Assembly (NCBI GenBank): GCA_905221605.1
Contig: CAJNDS010000613.1
Location: forward strand, 597,501-650,893
Reading direction: 5' to 3'
DNA from: Symbiodinium natans
Lineage: Eukaryota; Sar; Dinophyceae; Suessiales; Symbiodiniaceae
DNA: 53,393 nucleotides
Part shown: positions 44,876-53,393 of the stretch, one piece after another
Position numbering within the stretch: the stretch's first letter is position 1
Layout of the letters: each line of letters begins with the position of its first letter
The notes under the pieces: generated by a model
What the model was told of the DNA's origin: nothing
Databases searched by the model: none
What the model saw: the letters and a program-made list of their open reading frames with translations, nothing else
Translations under genes and position numbers: made by a program

Positions 44876-45927
44876 GAAGTTCTTTACTTCTTGGGGAACT
44901 TGTTCTCTCCACCCACCTGTCTCGGAGGTTGTGCGCCCATATCCGAGCTGGCTTTGTGCACAGGGAGGACCCTGAGAACTGTGATGCCAAGACAGAAAAA
45001 AGTATCGGACACTCCAAGATTGCATGCAAATTTTGGTGCCATGTAAGCAAACGAGATGTTTGACGAGCACCTCAAAGGAGTGGGAATGGCGTGCATGGAC
45101 TTGCGGCATGCGCACGCTGTACTGAATGGGCTGAATCGTTGAATAGAAAGGCATGGTTCTCGCTGCGCGACAGCCCCGACTCGTTTGTTTTGCTGTTGAT
45201 TACCTGTACTCCTGATTCTTCATTCAAGTCATGCATCGCTTCACGTGCTGTGAGGGGTGGCTCACTCGCACCTGCATACTGCAATCATTTCCCATGCTCG
45301 ATAAGCTTCTTCATAACACAGATGCATTGGCTGGAGCTTTCTTTGAAGCAGCGTTGCTTCAGAAGGTCGTCAGCTCCTTCAGTGGGAGTAAGCCACGTAG
45401 CCTGAGAGGATTCAGCAAGTGTTGGTGCACGACTTCAACCAGACCCAGCATCCATTTGCAGGCCGGCTGCCCACTTCGCAAGGTCAGGGTTGAGGTTGTT
45501 TCGAAGATCTGCCAGCATGGGCTATTATACCCTATAACTTTATAACCCCCCAAAAAGGGCCCTTTATAGGGTTGTTTATGGGGATTGGAAGGCCGAATGG
45601 CCCATCCTGTTGGGAAACACGTGGCGTCATGGTGCACGAGCCAAGGCAATGGGCACCTCGTCGGACAAAGTTGGGGCCAAGGGCGAGGAGACGTATACCT
45701 TAATGCCCCGATTACATACGCTGCATTGATGTCACTTCGCGATTCCAAAATCTAGTTCAACATGCTGTTGCCGGTCATACACATCAGAGGCTTTTGCTGC
45801 ACGAAGTGATATCCTGGCGAGCAGCCACTCTTCCAGAGGACGGATTTCTGCACCCGTTCTGCAGACTGTTTGCGTCTGCGGGCTGCAAGCCTTGTCCAAT
45901 ACTACCGACCACCCCACATGCGGGCAG
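44876..45927. other. Region without a firm gene upstream of the peptide synthetase
   Basis: No adenylation or condensation motif was found. A plus frame near 45,299-45,400 (DKLLHNTDALAGAFF) may be an exon of something unrecognised. Confidence 0.3.
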
Positions 45928-48900
45928 GCCCATGTCGCAATCGAAGAGCCGGATGCAACGGCGAGCCCTCGTCCGTGTGCTGCTGTGTGACTCTATGCCT
46001 CGGGCTGTTCTCTGGCCAATTCTCTTGGCAGACCGTGACCTACACCGCCCTCCTCAAGCTGACCGGAGCGCTGGCGCGGGCGCTGCGGAGCGCCGCCGCA
46101 CGGAAGCTGCAAGGCCCAGCCCGGGCACATTGGGCTTGGGGTTTAGGGTTTAGGGAGTTTTAGGGAGATTCCTTGGGACCACTCTCGGGACCTGGAACCA
46201 CCCTATGCGTTCGACGGCAGGCGACATGGAGTTTGTATGCTTTGAAGAGGTAGTGGCCCTGTGGCCCTCTGGCTTCCACGGAATCGGCATGCGGTAGCCT
46301 TGGCGCTGGCGGCGGTGGAAGTCGCTTGGTCTGCAGGTTGCGTCAAAATTGCCTCAGGTTTCCTGTCTCATGGCTCTTGTTGCGATGTCCACTTTCCCAG
46401 GCAGGTCAGGGCTACCTGCCCTGTGATGAGAAGCTTCCTGCCCGGCGGGTGCCTTGATGAGGGAGCAGAAGTCCAGGGTCTTCCGCAGCGCCCTCCAGCA
46501 AAACGACACCTTGCCTGTTCCTGTCTTAAATGCTCACATGATCCCCTAAGTCATGACTATTGCCTTGGTACTTTTGTAGGATTTTTGATTGAAGCCCACG
46601 CATATAAGCTATCTGCCAGGTGCTGCACGGATAGACATCCTGAAGGTTGACCCGATTGCTGCAAGCAGGTGTTGGCGATGCTGACCACGGCGGGTGCTGG
46701 CATGCTGGTGGCCTCACCGCAGCTGGTCGAGGCCGCGACGAAGCGATGGCTGATTGTTGTTCATGCCGCTCTCGAAAGTCGTCGCATCGCGCATCAGGAA
46801 CAGGCAAGACTGGAGGAAGTTCGAGGAGGCAAAGGCGATCACTGGCCGGTGACTGTAGAATCTGCGATCCGCGCAGGCTTCCAGCTGGTCGTGGAAGCTG
46901 AAGGCTTCGTCGCGGCGGCTGAGCAGGGCAATGCTGAGGCCTGCGTGCCAGTCAGGGAGAGGTGTCCAACAAGACTAATGACTAACATGTACAAGCAACT
47001 ATAACCAAAGATCAACGTGAAAGCAAATCACGATATCTACAACGAATGTAGATCAGCTGATCTGCGCGTGTGTCGTTATTTACATACAAGACTGAACACG
47101 CACTGTAGTTCAACATGGAAAAGATGCATGGGACGCAGATAGACAGAAACAATAGCAAAAACAAGAAAAGGAACGAAACGAACGAAAGGAAGCACGAGAA
47201 CCCCAAGTCCGCAAGACTCTCGCCTCGAGCGCCGTCGGTGCTCTGCTTAGAGGGGACACACGTGAAGGAATGAAGGAATGAAGGAATGAAGGAATGAAGG
47301 AATGAAGGAATGAAGGAATGAAGGAATGAAGGAATGAAGGAATGAAGGAATGAAGGAGTGAAGGAGTGAAGGAATGAAGATAGAGCGAGTCGTTTAATAA
47401 AGAGTCGTCTAGGCCACAAGGAGATAAGCCCGTGCAATTGTCCCGGAGCTGTGGGGCTCGCCTCTGGGCGGCAAGGTGACGTCATAATGCTCTTGATCCA
47501 ATGCCCCTGGCGATGGTAGAGCTTTCGTCCCACCCTCCCCCCGCTGTGCGTTTCAAGTTCTTCTCATTATTGCTACTACTATGGTTCTTATTCTTGCTAC
47601 CGCAAGACTCCTTGTCAATATGACTATCATTAAGGACATTAGTTATTAAGACTGCTATTTATGCTTGCGGCTATCGTTCTACTTTTCTCTGCCTCTACTC
47701 CTCCTCCTGCTCCTCCTCCTCCTCCCCCCCCCTACTACTTCTTCTTCTACTCGTAGTAGCTGCTGCACTGATACAGCTACACAGCTACACCGTGGGGTAG
47801 GTATGTTGGCAGTTTCGGTTTGCAAGAAACAGCCTTTGCTTACGAAGAGCGCTTCGCCGGAAGGCGTGGCTGGCAAGTGTATTGGAGCCCGTTGCGAGTC
47901 AGCCTGGCTTCGTTCTCCCTGAACGGGGCATTCTTCCCAGGCTGGGGGCTTCCGGGTCAAGATACACATGAAGCCTGCACTTCTTCAGCTGCAACAGCGC
48001 GGATAACACGGCCGCCGCCCGGAGGCCAAATCAGAACGATGGAGTCGATAAAACGCAGCAGCTGGCGTATGCCACCTTGGCATGCATCTGGAATGTCTGG
48101 ATGTTATGGCGGGTACTTTTGTGGCGCATGTGCATCGCGATTGCAGGAACCATCGTGCCATGAAGGGGGCCCTTGCATCAGTGCAGAACTTCTTGCATCG
48201 CAGCCATTGGTCACTGACCAGCAGGGTACCCCAGCAAGGTCATCTTCACCTCAGGCTCGACGGGACAGCCAAAGGGCGTTGCTGTCTCCCACCGATCCAT
48301 TGTACATTTGATTGTGCCTTGTCTTGGAGATGAGTCCTCTTTGACCGAAGTTTGATGGCATCATTCTCGTCCTCTGGAGCAGACAAAGAGAGGTACTGGG
48401 AATCTTGCCCTTACACACGCATGTTTGGGTAAGGAATGGGTGAACAAAGTCTATGACATCAAGGAGCTCCGAAACCCACCATGTCAACGCACTGGTTGTC
48501 TTGCACAGAGAGAGTCGTTCTCAGGAGTCAGACGTGCTGCTTTTTGTGACCTCGATTGGCTTCGACTTGTCCTGCTACGACATCTTTGGCACACTGGCAG
48601 CCGGCGGAAGGAAGCTTTGCCTGCTCTCATTTCGCCTCCCCTCAGAGTTGCTGTCTCTAAACCCTAAACCCTAAACCCTAAACCCTAAACCCTAAACCCT
48701 AAACCCTAAACCCTAAACCCTAAACCCTAAACCCTAAACCCTAAACCCTAAACCCTAAACCCTAAACCCACTGGCCCGTGCATTGTGCTCCTCCCAGGAT
48801 CCTGGTCGGTGCCTCCTCCTCGGCTGCGCTACGGCGGCAGCTCCCACAAACAAGCATCCATCCTGCACATCGGCAAGGGGTGCTCAGAGTTGGGCTTTCA

Positions 48901-51900
48901 CATGAGTTGCTTTGGGTTTCAGGGGGTGGGGTGGGGGTAGGGGTTTGGGGTGGGCGGGGGGTAACAATGTCCATTCGAAGGGGCTTTCGGTCAAGCAATC
49001 CAGCAATTTTATAGATTTCCTGGTGCACACGGCGGCTTCATGCTGCGAGCACGTCCGACCCGTGCGAACCTCCAGACCCATCAGTTGGGCCAATGCAGTT
49101 TTGGGTAGAAACCTCAAGTCAAGAGATTCTCTAAAATCATGGGCCTGTTTTTGGGGTACCCCTATATGCTATATATATATATACATATATATATATAGTT
49201 AGATCAGGCCTCCGTGTCATAGGATCCCCAGAAAGCCCCCCCCCCCCCCCCCAATTCGGGCAAATTCGGGGGAAGCTCCCAGTGTCGAGGCTTCTGGGAC
49301 TCGGCGCCGGCGGTGCTTCAACTCTTGGAGCAGCTTGGGTTTAGGGTTTAGGGTTTAGGGTTTAGGGTTTAGGGTTTAGGGTTTAGGGTTTAGGGTTTAG
49401 GCTCCAGGAGAGAGAGGATTCCTTCGGATGTTGGGGGGGAGGAGGCCTTAAGAAGGGCGGAGTGCTCTGAGTGCTAAGGGTTGGCCTTTGGGGGGTTTGG
49501 ACGGGGATTTCTGCGCTTTAGTTTCGGGAGTTCAGGGAGAAGAGGCTGCTTTTGAGCATTTGCTCCGAAGTGTGCCACTTCTAAGGCACGTTGATGAGCT
49601 GAGAGACATCCGCACGGTCTTTCTTAGCGGCGATTGGGTGCCGCTAACCCTTGTTCCTTGATGTGGAAGCTCCACGAGGAGAGAAGTAGAGACCCTTCAG
49701 CAGGTGGTCAGGGCCTCTAACACGAAGCATTCAGTTTGTTCTCTTGCCACCTAGGCCTAATGACCTCGCATGTTGTAGACTTTCGCTTTCTTGTTGTTTC
49801 GCATCGGGCGACTCGTTATACATCCCGCGTGGAGTTCTGTAGGTTCGGGCTTTGCGCTCCGCCTCCTCTGCCCGGATTGTCGCGCTGGGCGGCGCGACAG
49901 AGGAGCGCCACTTCCTTCTTGCCTTGTGGCACAAGAGTGGCAGCTGTATTCGAGCTTGGGCAGGCAACCGTGTGGTCGAACTTCTTCGACATTGTTGAGG
50001 TAGATCCCAAGTGGCGCTCGGTGCCTTACGGTCGCCCAATCTGGAATCACCAGCGCCTCAGTTGGTGCGAAAAGGGTGTGGGCATGTTCCTGTTTGTGCA
50101 AATGTCGTGCAAATGTCGTGCAAAACGTTATTACAAGAGCCTTCTGCTGAGGTACTACGTTTTGGATGAGACTGCTAGCGTGGCCACTTCGGCTCTTCCC
50201 GGCATGGCCGGCCAGCTGCACATTGCCGGTGAAGGTGCACGGGCCGCAGTACAGTGAGCACAGGCGAGTGCAAGGCGAGTGCAGGCCAGTGCAGGCGACA
50301 GGCGTTTGTCAAGCCCTCAGGCGTGGCCTTGGGCTACATCGGCCAGCCGCAGCTCACCGACGAGCGCTTTGGTGAGTGTGGCCTGTGTGGCCTGTGTGGC
50401 CTGGCCTCCCGCAGCTATCGGACAGGGGATCTGGTGCGATTTGTACCTTGCCTCGGCCCATTAACCGACTCGAGCGGTGCGGCCGAGTTGGTCTTGGAGT
50501 TCCTTGGTCGGACGGACTTCCAGGTGAAGCTGCGAGGGCACCGAGTGGAGCTGGGGGAGATCGAGCAGGCAGCTTGTCAAGCCAGGCTTGCCACGCCTGT
50601 GAGCGCAGCTGTGGTGCTGGCGGTCTCTCGCGGGTCAGAACGAAGTCTGGCGGCTTTCGTTGTGCCTGAGTCCGTGGACACAGCCGCACTGCACCAAGCC
50701 CTGACACAATACCTGCCGTCTTACATGGTGCCTGACACCATTGTGACTCGCTCACATATGCCGCTGACTGCGAACGGCAAGATTGATCGTGATGCCTTGG
50801 CCAGATCTCTGGACATCATTGTTCCAGGGCGACCTGGCACGAACCACCGCCAACCTGCTACGGAAGTTGAGCAGTATGTTCTGGATTGCTTCAAAGAAGT
50901 GCTGGGAATGCCCAGCTCCACGCACCTGGGTGTCGATGCAGATTTCTTTGAGCCACTTCCCTGCATTCAGCAACCCCAACTCCATATCCATTTGGCGTAG
51001 GGCGGAAGAGCTCAACTTGATTTCTCCTTGAGCCTTGGTTAAAAAAATCGAGGCTTGGAGGCCAGTCTCTGGCCGCCATGCGCTTGCAGGGCCGGCTGCA
51101 GATCTCGTTGCATCTTGGCTATTGACCTTGGCCGCTCTTGCAATACGAGCCGGACAGAAGAGTTTCTGGAATCCACTCTTGTAGCCCAATGTAAGGCAGG
51201 ACATCTTCGCACTTCGCACTCCAGAAAGGATCTTCGTGGTATGGCTGTTGTTAGGTCCAACCAATGTGTCCTTGAGCATTTGAGCCTGCAGGATCGCCGG
51301 CAAGTTGGATGGCAAGGGCATGCCGACAGTGATCCAGGCCTCCAGTCAACGGGAGCGGCCGCCTAGTCCTCCAGCTGAATCTTGATGCTCGCTGATGGCC
51401 TCGATCCCCTTTGCCTTGTATGCGCATCCAAGGCTATGAGGCGCCTCCATCTTTCGGTCAGGAGCGCTTCTGGCTGATGGTCGGATCCCCAGTTGGACTT
51501 GCGCAGCGTGTGCGCCGCTGACGCTGCCTTGGCTTTCCTCCGCCCTCCACTGTCTCCATCACTCCGCGCAGGAGCAGCTCCACAGTGGGCCGAGCGCTTA
51601 CACCATCCCCTTCGGCTACCATCTCCAGGGACCGGGCCTGGATGTTGGCCGCCTCACCGCCGCACTGCAGCAGCTCATCGACCGGCACGAGCCGCTGCGC
51701 ACCGTGCTGCAAGAGGACCCGCAGAGAGGCAGGTGGTACAGGAATTTGAGCGCATGTGCCAAGGCCCGACAGTTGCGACATGTTGCGCCATGTTGGGTGC
51801 GGTGCGCTGGGATGGTACTCGAGCAGGCCTGGTCCAGCGGATCCTGCCAGCTGACCTGGCTGACTTGGACACGACGGCAGCTGGAGGGCAGCAACTTGGA

Positions 51901-52260
51901 CTCTTAGGAGATGGAGAGGATTCTACTTCTGTCAAGTTCATCGAGGTTTCAGATCTTGCGGACTTGGCCTGAAGATCTAATCCAGGTTGGCCTCCTGGCT
52001 GTGGCTGTACGACCTTCGTGCCAGTGCCGATGCCGAAGCCGAGATGCAGGCAAGGTTGTTTGAACGCTGCATCTTCAGCGAATTTTTTAAGAGCCTTGCT
52101 CAGTGCAGGTTTTCCCCTACTGTTAAGAGCTGCTTGAGTGTATGTACTGTAGGCCAGATAAGCCATGTAGCCTTGGCAGGAAGTCCTGACGGCCGACATG
52201 TCTCAGGGCTTCGACCTGTCAAAAGGCAACGACCCTTTCTCCATTGCCGAGGTTAGAGGT
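45928..52260 (+). CDS. Non-ribosomal peptide synthetase, A-T-C pieces in many exons (partial)
   Basis: Adenylation exons in order: 45,928-45,960 (AHVAIEEPDAT), from 46,032 (VTYTALLKLTGALARALR), about 46,254-46,322 (PRNRHAVALALAAVE), from 46,669 (GMLVASPQLVEAA), about 46,878 (QLVVEAEGF), 48,239-48,301 (VIFTSGSTGQPKGV, core A3), 48,525-about 48,645 (GFDLSCYDIFGTLAAGG), 49,290-49,327 (FWDSAPAVLQLL), 49,536-49,652 (VFLSGDWVPL), 49,843-49,902 (RIVALGGATE, A5), 49,964-50,052 (SVPYGRPIWN), 50,152-50,234 (GMAGQLHIAGEG, A6) and 50,321-about 50,955 (YRTGDLVRF, A7; FLGRTDFQVKLRGHRVELGE, A8; LTANGKIDRDAL, A10), ending in a carrier-domain start (VLDCFKEVLG, LGVDADFFE). The expected LGG-x-S serine exon was not located. 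Condensation exons: 51,433-about 51,476 (PPSFGQERFW), 51,572-about 51,735 (IDRHEPLRTVL), near 51,820 (LVQRILPADL) and near 52,207 (FDLSKG). The A domain would activate one amino or hydroxy acid; its product is unknown. Start, carrier serine and C-domain HHxxxDG were not seen. Confidence 0.75.
46139..46160. repeat. Short TTTAGGG stretch in an NRPS intron
   Basis: Three units of gggtttagggtttaggga-type sequence just after the second adenylation exon. Confidence 0.8.
47271..47378. repeat. 8-bp tandem repeat (ggaatgaa)n
   Basis: About thirteen copies of ggaatgaa, the last few ggagtgaa, in a long NRPS intron. Confidence 0.95.
47379..48238. other. Long NRPS intron region
   Basis: No adenylation exon recognised between about 46,950 and 48,239. 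Contains a (TCC)n/(CTT)n pyrimidine tract at 47,690-47,755. Confidence 0.4.
48657..48769. repeat. Telomere-type array (CCCTAAA)n abutting an NRPS exon
   Basis: About sixteen near-perfect CCCTAAA units that start within about 10-20 bases of the end of the open frame carrying GFDLSCYDIFG. Confidence 0.95.
49160..49200. repeat. (TA)n tract in NRPS intron
   Basis: tatatata with a central acatata; followed at 49,237-49,252 by a C16 homopolymer. Confidence 0.9.
49337..49401. repeat. Telomere-type array (TTTAGGG)n abutting an NRPS exon
   Basis: Nine perfect TTTAGGG units, opposite in orientation to the 48,657-48,769 array. It starts ten bases after the proposed end of the exon 49,290-49,327. Confidence 0.95.
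50372..50412. repeat. 9-bp triplication gtgtggcct within the NRPS
   Basis: Three copies of gtgtggcct-like units between the codons for DERF and YRTGD. They either form an in-frame insertion or lie in a short intron beginning GTGAGT and ending CGCAG. Confidence 0.7.
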
Positions 52261-53058
52261 ACTAGTTTGCTTCAGGAGCCGCTTGTAAGTTTGAATGCAA
52301 CCATTTCATCTGGGGCTGCCCCCTCCCCCCTTACACTTGATGGAAGCCGCATGCAGGCCCAATCGCCAGCGTTCCCCAGATCAGCACACTGTCTTGACTG
52401 ATTAGATATTGTGGCTGCCTTTCACAAAATGGGAAGCAGTTCAATGTACATGGCCGGCCAGGGGTCCCAGAAGCATTTGCTCTTTCTTTCAGCATGCCTG
52501 TGCCATCCGAAAAAATGCAGGGCCTTTGCGGGTTTATCTGCTGCAAATGCCGGAGTCGAACCTCCCTGGCTACCTCCTGCTCCCGGGCTCAATAGACTAA
52601 GTTGGCGGTGCCACCTCGAAAGTTGAACCCTAAACCAATAAAAAGAGGCCCCATTACCATGCCGATGATGTCCAAAAAGGCTCTTCGTCCACGTGCATCA
52701 TGCCGCCTTCGACGGAGCTTCGCTGCATTGCTTCGAGGAGGATTTGTGGTCTCTCTACCAGGCGCGCACGTGAAGGGCCCCGTTGGAGGGTTGGAGAGTG
52801 TTGAGGGTCTCTAGGGTTAAGCTTGCAAAGCACGCAGCAGGATTAGTGATTAGTCCACCTTCCGCTTTGTTAAGCAACGCTGGCAAACACAATCGCTTCG
52901 GACAGATACTGGCACGGACAACGAGACTGGTACTCAGAAGGGCAGTGGCTCATGTTGCAGGATATTCGATCCAGCCTGGAGTGCATTCAAGATTGTGTCC
53001 TTCGATCCCACCGTATCTACTGATTGGATTAAAAGATAAGTTCAGGCATGCGGAGCAT
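52261..53058. other. Region without a supported gene
   Basis: No further condensation-domain exon was recognised. A tRNA-like B-box word lies on the minus strand near 52,552 but without matching arms. Confidence 0.4.
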
Positions 53059-53393
53059 GGCAGACGCAGAGTACTTGTGGAGTAGATCGTGCTTGGGTGT
53101 CGTCTAACCTACCAAGACTTCTTGCATGCTACTGCTCGAAGTTCTAAAGGCTTGGGAGAACAGGTGATGCTCACAGCATGCCACTTAAGCGTTCTGCATC
53201 TTGACGTGTATGCTCGACGTACACAGGGCATGGCAGATGCATAGGATCCTCGAAGTAGATCGTGCTTGGGCTTTGTCCAACCTAGCCAGGCAGACGCAGA
53301 GTACTTGTGGAGTAGATCGTGCTTGGGTGTCGTCTAACCTACCAAGACTTCTTGCATGCTACTGCTCGAAGTTCTAAAGGCTTGGGAGAACAG
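53059..53393. repeat. 105-bp direct repeat at the window end
   Basis: 53,059-53,163 and 53,289-53,393 are identical over 105 bases (ggcagacgcagagtacttgt to gcttgggagaacag). The 125 bases between contain a diverged third version (gcatggcagatgca, agtagatcgtgcttgg). The repeat is cut by the window edge. Confidence 0.95.

Noticed and set aside
52535-52610. tRNA-like B-box (ggttcgactcc) on the minus strand
   Set aside because: The T stem does not pair well and no matching A box or acceptor stem was found.

Overview
The window reads as nuclear DNA of a dinoflagellate, most likely a Suessiales/Symbiodiniaceae-type alga. I inferred this from five things: protein-coding signal lies in very short exons; many introns start with GC or GA instead of GT and end AG followed by G; telomere-type TTTAGGG arrays sit inside the sequence; there is a Ty1/copia retrotransposon of the dinoflagellate kind; and there are dinoflagellate-style CCCH zinc-finger and multi-pass membrane proteins. 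Most long open frames are read-through of introns or satellites. The real genes were found by joining conserved peptide pieces across introns by eye, so exon edges are proposals and not measurements.

Left third (1-15,000). Mostly gene-poor, GC-moderate DNA with small satellites. It holds a multi-exon CCCH zinc-finger gene (about 2,999-6,306, plus), a 70-75 bp minisatellite (7,480-8,140), several isolated probable exons, a small two-exon gene (14,055-14,464) and a decayed 3' end of a LINE on the minus strand (about 13,041-13,402).

Middle (15,000-30,300). An AT-rich island contains a 1.9 kb G/T-rich minisatellite, a second LINE relic on the plus strand (18,055-20,207), and two inverted arms (17,328-17,713 and 21,670-22,044) that both run outward into the same minisatellite. 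It abuts a near full-length but broken copia element on the minus strand (22,273-30,245) with Gag, protease, a methyltransferase-like insert, integrase, reverse transcriptase and RNase H.

30,300-36,700. Large CA satellites, a probable Tnp2/Plavaka-like DDE transposase (minus), a two-exon dinoflagellate gene of unknown function (minus), a recurrent 11-bp palindrome, a 103-bp hairpin, degenerate telomeric DNA and a 100-base assembly gap.

Right third (36,700-53,393, plus strand). A multi-pass membrane protein exon, then an essentially complete catalytic part of cytosolic asparaginyl-tRNA synthetase in about 30 exons, preceded by exons of a GST-C-like domain. This is followed by a multi-exon non-ribosomal peptide synthetase with adenylation, carrier and condensation pieces. 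Telomere-type arrays lie inside introns of both of these genes. The window ends in a 105-bp direct repeat.
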